Source: Marinomonas sp. THO17 (GTDB taxonomy: Bacteria; Pseudomonadota; Gammaproteobacteria; Pseudomonadales; Marinomonadaceae). Taken from it: DNA of 64,000 nucleotides. The notes under the pieces are model-generated. The model did no database searches and had not been told where the DNA came from. It worked only from the letters and a program-made list of their open reading frames with translations. The stretch lies in contig NZ_AP031575.1 of the NCBI RefSeq assembly GCF_040436405.1, positions 2,717,501-2,781,500 of the forward strand, read 5' to 3'. Position 1 is the stretch's first letter; every line of letters begins with the position of its first letter. Shown piece by piece: positions 39,822-50,237 of the stretch. A program made the position numbers and the translations under genes.

Positions 39822-42800
39822 ATGAATGCAGGCCTTTATCGCCCTGGCGAGTTCAAGGACAACTGTGGTTTCGGCTTAATTGCACATATGGAAGGCAGTA
39901 CCAGTCATGAACTGCTGAAAACCGCCATTCAATCTTTAACATGTATGACACACCGTGGTGGTATTGCTGCTGACGGCAAAACTGGTGATGGCTGTGGCCT
40001 TTTGATTCAAAAACCTGATGCATTTTTACGCGCAGAAGCAGCTAGATTATTTGGTCACACTTTATCGGATCTTTACGGCATTGGAATGGTCTTTTTGGAT
40101 CAAGATAAAGCAGCAGCGGATGAGCAACGCAGTCGCGTCACTAGGGAGTTAGAAGAGCAAGGTTTGCGTGTGGTGGGATGGCGCGAAGTGCCAACGGATC
40201 CTTCCTGTTTAGGTAGCATTGCGTTGGATTGTCTACCGCACATTGAGCAAGTTTTTGTCGATAGCAATCGTATGGACGCTCGAACTTTTGCTACGCGTTT
40301 GTTTGTGGCGCGTCGTCAAGCTGAGATTGCATTGTCTCAGTATGAAAACTTCTATATTTGTTCTTTGTCTGACAAGGTGTTGTCTTACAAAGGCTTAATG
40401 ATGCCAGTGGATTTGCCTTCTTTCTATAAAGACCTTGGCAATGAGAAATTGGAAACTGCAATTTGTGTATTCCACCAACGTTTCTCGACCAACACCTTAC
40501 CACGATGGCCTTTGGCACAACCTTTTCGCATGTTGGCGCACAATGGTGAGATCAATACTATTGAAGGTAATCGTAACTGGGCATTGGCGCGAGCCAGCAA
40601 GTTACGCTCGCCTTTGATTCCAGAACTGCAAGATCTTCAGCCTTTGGTTAACCTTACTGGCTCCGACTCGTCTTCAATGGACAACATGTTAGAGATCCTT
40701 GTTACAGGTGGCATGGATATCTTCCGCGCTGCCCGTTTGATCATTCCGCCAGCATGGCAAAATGTTGAAAACATGGATCCAGAATTGCGTGCTTTCTACG
40801 AATACAATTCGATGCACATGGAACCTTGGGACGGCCCAGCGGGTTTGGTAATGACAGATGGTCGTCATGCTATTTGTATGCTTGACCGTAACGGTCTGCG
40901 TCCGTCTCGTTGGGTCGTTACCAAAAATGGCTTTATCACTTTGGCGTCTGAAATCGGTACTTACGATTACAAACCTGAGGATGTGGTGGCGAAAGGTCGT
41001 GTTGGCCCAGGACAAATGTTAGTAGTGGATACCCAAACGGGAAGAGTTCTGCACACAGATGACATTGATAATCGTCTGAAAGCTTTGCATCCATACAAAA
41101 AATGGTTGAAGCAGGAAGCCATCCGCATTGAAACCATTTTGGTGGAATCGTCACAAGAATTTGTGCCTTTTACAAAAGACGAAATGTCCACTTACCAGAA
41201 AATGTTCCAAGTATCTTTTGAGGAGCGTGAGCAGATCTTTCGGCCACTGGCGGAAAGTGGACATGAAGCGGTTGGTTCTATGGGGGACGATACGCCAATG
41301 GCGGTAATGTCGAGTCAAACTCGTCCCGTCAGTGATTACTTTCGTCAGAAGTTTGCTCAGGTAACCAATCCACCAATAGACCCGCTACGTGAATCCATTG
41401 TGATGTCATTGGAGACCTGTATTGGTGTCGAGCGTAACCTGTTTGAGGAAACGCCTAAGCACGCTAACCGTATTATCTTGTCGTCACCGTTATTGTCGCC
41501 ACGCAAGTTTAGCCGCTTGTTGGCAATGGACGACCATAGATTCCGTTTGGTGCGTTTGGATACCAATTACGATCCAGCTGAAGCGTCTCTTGAAGAGTCT
41601 ATTAAAGCCCTACAATTAAAAGCTGAGCAAGAAGTGCGAGACGGTGCGGTCATTTTAGTATTAACCGATCGTGATTTAGCCAAAGGTCGTTTGCCAATTC
41701 CGGCGCCCATGGCGGTGGGGGCGGTGCATCATCATCTGACGAAAGTCGGTTTGCGCTGTGATTCCAACATCATTGCGGATACAGGTTTTGCTCGTGACCC
41801 ACATCAATTCGCTGTGTTATTAGGTTTTGGTGCCACTGCTGTGTATCCATACCTGTCGTACCGCTTGATTAACGACATGATCGAAAAAGGCGAGGTGCTT
41901 GGTGATCCTATCGCGTGTCACGCTAAATACCGTAAAGGTATTAACAAAGGTCTTATGAAAATCCTATCTAAGATGGGTATTTCTACCATGGCGTCATACC
42001 GTGGTGCGCAATTGTTTGAAGCCGTTGGCTTGGCAAAAGACGTGGTGGATCTATGCTTCAAAGGAGTGGCGAGTCGTATTCAAGGTGCAAACTTCATTGA
42101 CTTCCAACGCGAGCAAGCGTCAGTCGCGAACAATGCGTGGAAATTACGTAAGCCAATTCAACAAGGCGGTTACCTGAAATACGTTCACGAAGCGGAATAT
42201 CATGCCTTCAACCCAGATGTGGTACGTAATCTGCAAACCGCGGTGGGCAGTGGTAAGTTCACTGACTTTACCAAGTATACAGAGCTGGTAAACAGTCGTC
42301 CTGCTTCTATGTTGCGTGATTTGTTTGTGATTTCGGATAAAGCCACGCCCATTGCTTTGGAACAAGTCGAGCCAGTGGAAAGCATTTTGCCACGGTTTGA
42401 TTCCGCAGGTATGTCGCTGGGTGCTTTGTCTCCAGAAGCACACGAAGCTTTGGCTCAAGCGATGAACGAATTAGGTTGTCGCTCCAACTCGGGTGAGGGA
42501 GGTGAAGATCCAGCGCGTCACGGTACCGAACGTCGCTCTAAGATTAAGCAGATTGCCTCTGGTCGCTTTGGTGTCACACCAGAATACTTGGTGAACGCAG
42601 AAGTGCTGCAAATAAAAGTTGCGCAAGGTGCCAAGCCAGGTGAAGGTGGTCAGTTACCAGGTGGTAAAGTAAACGGCTTGATTGCACGTTTGCGTTACGC
42701 TGTGCCGGGTGTCACCTTGATTTCGCCGCCGCCACATCACGATATTTACTCAATCGAGGATTTGGCGCAGTTGATTTTTGACTTAAAACAAGTCAATCCA

Positions 42801-44273
42801 GACGCTTTGGTTTCGGTAAAATTGGTTTCTGAGCCGGGTGTTGGCACCATAGCCGCAGGGGTAGCAAAAGCTTACGCCGATTTGATTACCATCTCTGGTT
42901 ACGATGGTGGTACGGCAGCGTCGCCAATCACCTCTATCCGTCATGCAGGCTCCCCTTGGGAATTAGGTTTGGCGGAAGCGCAACAAGCCCTGCGTGCCAA
43001 TGACTTGCGCGGCAAAATTCGTTTACAAACAGACGGTGGTTTGAAAACCGGTTTGGACGTGGTGAAAGCAGCTATACTTGGAGCAGAGAGCTTTGGTTTT
43101 GGTACCACGCCAATGGTGGCCATGGGCTGTAAGTTCCTGCGTATTTGCCACTTAAACAACTGTGCAACCGGTGTGGCCACTCAGGATCAGAAACTGCGCG
43201 ATGATCACTTCTTAGGCACAGTCGACATGATTAAGAACTTCTTCTTGTTTATGGCGGAAGACACTCGTTTGTGGTTGGCAAAATTGGGCGTGTCTAATCT
43301 ACAAGACCTGATTGGCCGTACCGATTTGTTGGCCTTGTTGCCCGGTGAAACAGACAAGCAGAAAAACTTAGATCTGTCCCCCATTCTGAACAACGATGCG
43401 ATTCCAGCGGATAAACCACAGTATTGTGAAGTACCACTTAACCCGCCGCATGACAAAGGTTTGTTGGCTTTGAAAATGTGGGACACAGTCAAAGACGTGG
43501 TGGAAGAAAAAGAAGGTGGCGAGTTCGCTTTTGACGTCACTAACTGTGATCGCTCAATCGGTGCGCGTTTGTCCGGTGAGATAGCCAAACGTTATGGTAA
43601 CCAAGGCATGTTAGATGCGCCTTTGACCTTGAAGTTAAAAGGTACGGCTGGCCAGAGTTTCGGTGTGTGGAACGCAGGCGGTTTGAACATGTATTTGGAA
43701 GGTGATGCCAACGATTACGTGGGTAAAGGCATGACTGGCGGTAAGCTGGTTATTCGTCCACCTCGTGGTTCAGCCTTTAATTCGCAAGACTCTGCCATTA
43801 TTGGTAACACCTGTTTGTACGGTGCGACGGGCGGTAAATTGTTTGCTGCTGGTTCGGCTGGTGAGCGTTTTGCGGTACGTAATTCAGGGACGCATACGGT
43901 TATCGAAGGCGCAGGTGATCACTGCTGTGAATACATGACGGGTGGTATGGTGACTGTATTAGGGAATACAGGTTACAACTTTGGTGCGGGTATGACAGGT
44001 GGTTTTGCTTACGTGTTGGACTTGGATCGTACCTTTGTTGATAAGTACAACCATGAATTAGTGGAAATTCACCGTATTGGTACGGAATTAACGGAAGAAT
44101 ATCGTTCGCATCTTCGTTCTGTGATCGAAGAATATGTACGCGAAACGGACAGTGAGTGGGGCCATGAAATCTTAGAAAACTTCTACGATTACATAGGCAA
44201 ATTCTGGCTGGTTAAACCGAAAGCAGCGAGTTTAGGGGCATTATTGGCCAATACTCGCCAACGTCCAGAGTAA
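39822..44273 (+). CDS. gltB: Glutamate synthase large subunit
   Basis: NADPH-GOGAT alpha subunit, 1483 residues. It transfers the amide of glutamine to 2-oxoglutarate. Cys15 (DNCGFGLI) is the glutaminase nucleophile exposed after propeptide removal. The central and FMN-binding synthase domains follow ([29 protein letters not shown]), with cysteines for the 3Fe-4S cluster in [20 protein letters not shown] order, and a C-terminal GXGXG beta-helix (about 1220-1440). It forms an operon with gltD. Confidence 0.98.
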   Translation: MNAGLYRPGEFKDNCGFGLIAHMEGSTSHELLKTAIQSLTCMTHRGGIAADGKTGDGCGLLIQKPDAFLRAEAARLFGHTLSDLYGIGMVFLDQDKAAADEQRSRVTRELEEQGLRVVGWREVPTDPSCLGSIALDCLPHIEQVFVDSNRMDARTFATRLFVARRQAEIALSQYENFYICSLSDKVLSYKGLMMPVDLPSFYKDLGNEKLETAICVFHQRFSTNTLPRWPLAQPFRMLAHNGEINTIEGNRNWALARASKLRSPLIPELQDLQPLVNLTGSDSSSMDNMLEILVTGGMDIFRAARLIIPPAWQNVENMDPELRAFYEYNSMHMEPWDGPAGLVMTDGRHAICMLDRNGLRPSRWVVTKNGFITLASEIGTYDYKPEDVVAKGRVGPGQMLVVDTQTGRVLHTDDIDNRLKALHPYKKWLKQEAIRIETILVESSQEFVPFTKDEMSTYQKMFQVSFEEREQIFRPLAESGHEAVGSMGDDTPMAVMSSQTRPVSDYFRQKFAQVTNPPIDPLRESIVMSLETCIGVERNLFEETPKHANRIILSSPLLSPRKFSRLLAMDDHRFRLVRLDTNYDPAEASLEESIKALQLKAEQEVRDGAVILVLTDRDLAKGRLPIPAPMAVGAVHHHLTKVGLRCDSNIIADTGFARDPHQFAVLLGFGATAVYPYLSYRLINDMIEKGEVLGDPIACHAKYRKGINKGLMKILSKMGISTMASYRGAQLFEAVGLAKDVVDLCFKGVASRIQGANFIDFQREQASVANNAWKLRKPIQQGGYLKYVHEAEYHAFNPDVVRNLQTAVGSGKFTDFTKYTELVNSRPASMLRDLFVISDKATPIALEQVEPVESILPRFDSAGMSLGALSPEAHEALAQAMNELGCRSNSGEGGEDPARHGTERRSKIKQIASGRFGVTPEYLVNAEVLQIKVAQGAKPGEGGQLPGGKVNGLIARLRYAVPGVTLISPPPHHDIYSIEDLAQLIFDLKQVNPDALVSVKLVSEPGVGTIAAGVAKAYADLITISGYDGGTAASPITSIRHAGSPWELGLAEAQQALRANDLRGKIRLQTDGGLKTGLDVVKAAILGAESFGFGTTPMVAMGCKFLRICHLNNCATGVATQDQKLRDDHFLGTVDMIKNFFLFMAEDTRLWLAKLGVSNLQDLIGRTDLLALLPGETDKQKNLDLSPILNNDAIPADKPQYCEVPLNPPHDKGLLALKMWDTVKDVVEEKEGGEFAFDVTNCDRSIGARLSGEIAKRYGNQGMLDAPLTLKLKGTAGQSFGVWNAGGLNMYLEGDANDYVGKGMTGGKLVIRPPRGSAFNSQDSAIIGNTCLYGATGGKLFAAGSAGERFAVRNSGTHTVIEGAGDHCCEYMTGGMVTVLGNTGYNFGAGMTGGFAYVLDLDRTFVDKYNHELVEIHRIGTELTEEYRSHLRSVIEEYVRETDSEWGHEILENFYDYIGKFWLVKPKAASLGALLANTRQRPE

Positions 44274-44328
44274 ACACCCTGTCATGGTGCTGAGCACCTT
44301 GAATGAATTTTGACCCATTTGAGAGAGT

Positions 44329-44347
44329 GCCGTTTCTATGAAACGGC
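44329..44347 (+). promoter_or_regulatory. gltB-gltD intercistronic hairpin
   Basis: GCCGTTTC-TAT-GAAACGGC is a perfect 8-bp stem ending 3 bases before the AGGAG site of gltD. It has no T-run. It may influence gltD translation or mRNA processing. Confidence 0.4.
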
Positions 44348-44359
44348 CCTAGGAGATAG

Positions 44360-45787
<1,428 letters not shown>

Positions 45788-45848
45788 AAAGCCAGATATA
45801 TAAGAGTTGAATTGGGCTGTTTTTTCGCTCCAGTTATCTTGTTATTAA

Positions 45849-45881
45849 TGCCAACTTAATGTGATTAAGTTGGCATTTTTT
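45849..45881 (+). terminator. Terminator of the gltBD operon
   Basis: TGCCAACTTAAT and ATTAAGTTGGCA form a perfect 12-bp stem with a 3-base loop and a following T-run. Confidence 0.9.
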
Positions 45882-45943
45882 ATGGTGAACACATCTAAAC
45901 ACGTCAGTTTTGCGTATAAGACTATTAATATAGGAGTAACCTA

Positions 45944-46123
45944 ATGTTTAATTTCTTAAAAGCAAATCCACAGAAAAAGCTCACAAAAGAGTATGACTTA
46001 TTGTTAGAAAAGGCCATGCAAGCCCAACGTAATGGTGATATTCGCTTATATGCCGAGTTAACGGCTGAAGCGGAAGTGATAAAGGCTCAGTTAGAAGAAA
46101 TGGCGACCTTATTGACTAAGTAG
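45944..46123 (+). CDS. Small conserved protein, DUF6435/Lacal_2735-like
   Basis: A 59-residue gene of its own (starting MFNFLKANPQKKLTKEY, ending MATLLTK) with TAGGAG 7 bases before the ATG and a strong terminator 27 bases after the stop. It is charged and helical, with the segment AMQAQRNGDIRLYAELTAEA. It resembles a family of short proteins of unknown function (known to me as DUF6435 or Lacal_2735). No membrane segment or signal peptide. The family name is from memory and should be treated as tentative. Confidence 0.75.
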   Translation: MFNFLKANPQKKLTKEYDLLLEKAMQAQRNGDIRLYAELTAEAEVIKAQLEEMATLLTK

Positions 46124-46150
46124 CTTTTGAGAGTCAGAAAAGAACGAAAT

Positions 46151-46191
46151 CAATAAAAAAGCCAGTCTGCAACAGACTGGCTTTTTTATTG
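46151..46191 (+). terminator. Strong terminator after the small gene
   Basis: Bases 46151-46169 and 46173-46191 are perfect reverse complements (19 bp) around a 3-base loop, with A- and T-runs at the ends. It probably works in both directions and marks the left border of the AT-rich island. Confidence 0.92.
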
Positions 46192-46312
46192 ATTTTAATT
46201 AATGAGTTACTTGTTTTGCAAGGAGGTTGTAAGAGTAAAGGCATTTATGCGTTAAGTAATAAAAGAAATATGGAAAATAAAATTAAAATGCAAATATAGT
46301 GTTTATTTTTGT

Positions 46313-46329
46313 AAAGATATTGTATCTTT
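46313..46329. promoter_or_regulatory. Palindrome upstream of the polysaccharide export genes
   Basis: AAAGATA-TTG-TATCTTT is a perfect 17-base palindrome 42 bases before the first start codon of the export operon. Place and symmetry suggest an operator; no regulator gene is adjacent. Confidence 0.4.
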
Positions 46330-46371
46330 TAGTATCTCGAGCAGTAATTTAGATAGGATTAAGTACTAACC

Positions 46372-47529
46372 ATGATTCAAAAGCTGAAATGCTTGTGTTC
46401 AGTATTGTTGTGGATTTTTACGTCTACTTTAGTACAGGGCATGGAAGTGGAAGATTTAGGTTATCAATTAGGGGGAACACAGATCTCGGCTGGTTTGGCT
46501 GTAGGAGGGAGATCGTTCTCGTATCAGCCATCATATTCATATTATCAATCGAATATAGGGGTAGAGAGTACCCTGACAAGTGGTAGATATATATTACAAG
46601 GCAGTTATGACTTTAATGCATATCAACCTGAACAGAGACAGGATGAGATACAAGATCATCTAATGGCATTAAGTGCAGCATGGCGACCAATACCTTCCTC
46701 GACAATATTACTTGCTGTTGACTTAAAGGACGTAGAAGAAGAACGCGGTACTGGCTTAACAGCGGATCTTATTGATATCGATAACTCCCTGAGTTCATAT
46801 CAACAACAAGGCGTGGATGTAAATTTCAGCTTCAATCGTATCGCGGAAAGGAGTCCTATTCTAACTGTTTCTTATAATAAAGACATTAAAGAATACGATC
46901 AAAAAACAGATTTAGCATTAAATGCAAACTTTGAAAATGAGTCTTTCGGTATTAGCTCTGGTTACCGATGGTCAGATAAAAAAATATTTTATTACTTTAG
47001 AAAAAGAAGAGAAATTTATCCAAACGCTTTAAGTAAGAATTCAACTAATTATACTTCTTCGTTAGGTTTTGCCTTTCCCTTGACTTTAATAACAGATTTT
47101 TCATTATCGTTTGGAAAAGAAAATAAGGAATTTGATAGGGAAGAAGAGGAAGAGCAAGAAACAACCTATTGGTCTGGAGAAATTAACTGGAAGCCATATG
47201 CAAATAATACCATCTCGATACAGAGTATTAATCAGCAAAATCCATTAACAAAAGAAAATCAAACACTCAATGAAGAAAATGAATTGTCAGTATTTTGGGA
47301 GTATAAAAGAAGTTCTATTCATAGTGTTTCAGTTGGTGTTTCAAATAAAAAATCTATTGTAGTTATAGATGGAAAGGAAAGTAATGAAGAGTCGATATCG
47401 ATTAAAATCGATAATGATTATAAGGATTTTATTTTTTCCTTATTATATAAAAGAGAAGAAGATGTAAACTCAGAAAAATACTGGAGTCTTGGTCTATCTG
47501 TATCATATAGATTTTCGGGGGTTATATGA
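46372..47529 (+). CDS. Outer-membrane beta-barrel protein of a polysaccharide export locus
   Basis: 385 residues with a signal peptide (CLCSVLLWIFTSTLVQG) followed by alternating hydrophobic/polar strands throughout and a last strand WSLGLSVSYRF, as expected of an outer-membrane barrel of roughly 16-18 strands. I do not recognise a named family. It overlaps the next gene (ATGA), so it belongs with the OPX and BY-kinase genes that follow. Base composition is clearly more AT-rich than in gltBD. It may be the outer-membrane channel for the exported polymer. Confidence 0.7.
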   Translation: MIQKLKCLCSVLLWIFTSTLVQGMEVEDLGYQLGGTQISAGLAVGGRSFSYQPSYSYYQSNIGVESTLTSGRYILQGSYDFNAYQPEQRQDEIQDHLMALSAAWRPIPSSTILLAVDLKDVEEERGTGLTADLIDIDNSLSSYQQQGVDVNFSFNRIAERSPILTVSYNKDIKEYDQKTDLALNANFENESFGISSGYRWSDKKIFYYFRKRREIYPNALSKNSTNYTSSLGFAFPLTLITDFSLSFGKENKEFDREEEEEQETTYWSGEINWKPYANNTISIQSINQQNPLTKENQTLNEENELSVFWEYKRSSIHSVSVGVSNKKSIVVIDGKESNEESISIKIDNDYKDFIFSLLYKREEDVNSEKYWSLGLSVSYRFSGVI

Positions 47530-48035
47530 AAAACAGAATCTTGTTTTTAATATTATTTTTTTGGTCGTGTACTTCTGTGTCTCAAGATGCTTATATTTTG
47601 AAGGCAGGAGATACAATAAAAATACATGTTTTTAATGAAGAAGAATTAAGTTTAGAAACTAAGGTGGACTTATCTGGGACAATTAATTTTCCTTTTGTCG
47701 GGGAAGTTGAAATAGCAAATAAAACCAGTAAAGAAGTAGAAGAAATAATAAAATTAAAGCTCAAGGATGGATATCTAGTAAATCCTGAGGTGAATGTCTC
47801 TGTTTTGGAATATCGACCTTTTTATATTAATGGACAAGTCAAGAGTCCAGGTGGTTTTCCATATCGTCCTAATATGACAGTTTCCATGGGAATAGCCCTT
47901 GCCGGCGGACTGACCGACAGCGCATCTCGATCCGACTGGTTTATAAAAAGATCATCTGAAAAAAAAGAAAAGGTAACAGGTGAAAGTTATATTTACCCAG
48001 GTGATATATTAATTATAGAAAGAAGTTTTTTTTAA
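47526..48035 (+). CDS. Minimal polysaccharide export (OPX/Wza-type) protein
   Basis: 169 residues: signal peptide (ILFLILFFWSCTS), Poly_export domain starting YILKAGDTIKIHVFNEEELS with FPFVGEVE, then one SLBB domain (YINGQVKSPGGFPYRPNMTV). Full Wza proteins are about 350-380 residues with more SLBB repeats and a C-terminal helix that spans the outer membrane; none of that is here. The cysteine at the signal-peptide end is not in a good lipobox. It probably stays periplasmic and needs a partner barrel, for which the preceding gene is the natural candidate. Confidence 0.88.
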   Translation: MKNRILFLILFFWSCTSVSQDAYILKAGDTIKIHVFNEEELSLETKVDLSGTINFPFVGEVEIANKTSKEVEEIIKLKLKDGYLVNPEVNVSVLEYRPFYINGQVKSPGGFPYRPNMTVSMGIALAGGLTDSASRSDWFIKRSSEKKEKVTGESYIYPGDILIIERSFF

Positions 48036-48036
48036 T

Positions 48037-50190
48037 ATGAAAAGTCAAGCTATACAAGATGATGAGATAGATTTATTGGAAGTTTTTTCGATTTTTTTGA
48101 ATAAAAAACTATTTTTCATATTTGTCTTTTTAATATCAGTTATACTTTCTGTTTATGTTTTTTATACTTCGAAAGACACTTATACATCGGAAGTTAATAT
48201 TCAAGTCAATCTAAATTATAAAGGTGCAGTTTCTATCCTTGATAATTTTTCTCTAGGCTCTAACACTTCAAATAGTTATGGTTCAGAAATTGAACTGATA
48301 AAATCGAGAAACTTGCTCTCTAATGTCGTAGATGTCATTGATTCAAATCTACTGGATGAATATGTCGAGAATGAAAAACCATATTATGTTAATGTTGCTT
48401 TGAATGAAATTAATGATTTTTTATCTAGTATTAAAAGCTATCTTCCTTTTTTTGATAGCGAGGAAAGTTATGTCGAAGAAAATTTGTTCGTCAATAAAAG
48501 ACTTGAAGCCATTAAAAAATTACAAAGCATGCTCTCTGTATATTTTGAGACTGCTAGTAATTCTTTGAAAATCTCAATTACATCAAGTAAACCAGAGGTA
48601 TCAAAAAATCTAGTGAATGCAATTGCCTCCGAGTATATGAAATATAAAGACAAAGAGGTTGCTATACGTAATAAAGAAACGATTTCTTGGCTTTCAGAAG
48701 AAATTGATAAGATTAAAAAGGATATTGTGAAATCTGAAAGTGAATTAAAAGAACTATCTGGAGATGAAGATTCTCCCGATATTGGTATCATGATGAATCT
48801 AAAAGAGGATGAATTGAATGATCTTTCGTCAAAAATAAATGATTTAGAAGAGAGTTTAGCGATAGAAAATATATATATTAGCAAGTTGGATGGAGTTGAT
48901 GATCCTAATGTAATCTTAGAGTCTCCTCTTATTACTTCTAATTCGGAAATTGAAAGAACGAGAAATTCCATTTCTTCTGCAGAAGCTAGATTATTGGAAG
49001 CAAGTTTGAAGTACGGGTTCAAGCACCCTAGATATGTTGCTGCTAAAGAAAATCTTGATAATTTAATATCGCGCCTTTATCAACAAGTGCAAAATCAATT
49101 GTCAATTAAAAAATCAATTCATGAGGTTGAGAGAAAAAAACTGTCTTCTTTATATGATGATTTTGATCGGATTAAAGTTGAGTTAAACTCTCTTGGTCTG
49201 TCTGAAGACGCTTATATGGAGAAATTACGTGAAGTTGAAACTTATAGAAATTTGTATGATATAACCCTAAGACGACTTCAAGAGAGCCAAAGTGTCAGTA
49301 ATATTAAAAATGAGGTGGCTAAGGTTCTGGACTATGCCTTATTGATAGATGTGGTGAATAATGATGTGCGATATAAAAAAGCTCTTCTTGTTGTCCTTCT
49401 AGGTTCTGTCCTAGGTGTGTTTATTAGTCTTTTGTTTGGAGTGTTAGATCAAAAAATTTATACCAAAAGAACACTTGAGCTACTTACCGGCATTCCTAAC
49501 TTAATAAATTTGCCGAAAACCACTTTTAATAAGGGTAAAAATAATCATTTTAGATATTCTAAAAATAAAGCTTACATTGAATCCATCTATCGATTAAGAA
49601 CTCAATTACGCAGTATACATAAAGATAAAAAGGTAATAACAATTGCTTCAGCTAAAGCGAGAGAGGGAAAGTCAACAGTCTCCTTACACTTGGCTAAGGC
49701 ACTTTCAGAGTTAGAAAAAACACTAGTGATAGATATCGATTTTAGACGCCAATCAATTGCCAAATATTTAAATATACCGAGTAATCGCCCAGGTATATCT
49801 GACATCATTGCAAAAAAATCAAAAGTATCAGATGCCATAACGCAAAATCATGAAGAAGGATTCGATGTTATGGGAGCTGGTACCTATTTGGATAAACCAA
49901 ATGATTTATTGTCTTCTCATATGATGGAGAAAATACTAGATTACTTGAAAGATTATTATGACAGAATCATCATTGAGACACCTCCCATTCAACTATTTTC
50001 AGATGCCGAAAGTGTTGCGAAATTTTCTGATGGATTGGTTTTTATCGTTAAATCTGGCAATACCAAAAAGAGAGATGTCGCTGAAACCATTGAACAGCTA
50101 AAAATGATTGAAGTTAACTTAATTGGCAGTATTTTAAATCAAGCGAAAATACCATCTCGCAGGAAAAGTTATATTAATTATGTTAAATAA
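48037..50190 (+). CDS. Polysaccharide copolymerase with BY-kinase domain (Wzc/ExoP type)
   Basis: 717 residues. The Wzz domain lies between transmembrane helices near 28-48 (FIFVFLISVILSVYVFY) and 447-468 (LLVVLLGSVLGVFISLLFG), with long coiled coils in the periplasmic part. The C-terminal tyrosine kinase has Walker A (AKAREGKST, about 541), Walker A' (TLVIDIDFRR, about 562) and Walker B (IIIETPP, about 643). The tail ends SYINYVK, with only two tyrosines instead of the usual cluster. It starts two bases after the OPX gene. It controls chain length and export; no cognate phosphatase is nearby. Confidence 0.9.
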   Translation: MKSQAIQDDEIDLLEVFSIFLNKKLFFIFVFLISVILSVYVFYTSKDTYTSEVNIQVNLNYKGAVSILDNFSLGSNTSNSYGSEIELIKSRNLLSNVVDVIDSNLLDEYVENEKPYYVNVALNEINDFLSSIKSYLPFFDSEESYVEENLFVNKRLEAIKKLQSMLSVYFETASNSLKISITSSKPEVSKNLVNAIASEYMKYKDKEVAIRNKETISWLSEEIDKIKKDIVKSESELKELSGDEDSPDIGIMMNLKEDELNDLSSKINDLEESLAIENIYISKLDGVDDPNVILESPLITSNSEIERTRNSISSAEARLLEASLKYGFKHPRYVAAKENLDNLISRLYQQVQNQLSIKKSIHEVERKKLSSLYDDFDRIKVELNSLGLSEDAYMEKLREVETYRNLYDITLRRLQESQSVSNIKNEVAKVLDYALLIDVVNNDVRYKKALLVVLLGSVLGVFISLLFGVLDQKIYTKRTLELLTGIPNLINLPKTTFNKGKNNHFRYSKNKAYIESIYRLRTQLRSIHKDKKVITIASAKAREGKSTVSLHLAKALSELEKTLVIDIDFRRQSIAKYLNIPSNRPGISDIIAKKSKVSDAITQNHEEGFDVMGAGTYLDKPNDLLSSHMMEKILDYLKDYYDRIIIETPPIQLFSDAESVAKFSDGLVFIVKSGNTKKRDVAETIEQLKMIEVNLIGSILNQAKIPSRRKSYINYVK

Positions 50191-50237
50191 TCTGTCACTT
50201 ATATTTGAAGTTTTTATCTGAAATTTAACGATTATTT

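Noticed and set aside
47526..48035. The short OPX protein as a truncated Wza pseudogene
   Set aside because: It has a complete signal peptide, Poly_export and SLBB order, a natural stop, and is tightly spaced with both neighbours, so a functional minimal OPX is more likely.
48468..49022. A 184-codon frame antisense to the BY-kinase gene
   Set aside because: It is Ser/Leu-rich as expected from the complement of an AT-rich coiled-coil gene; no motif and no upstream signals.
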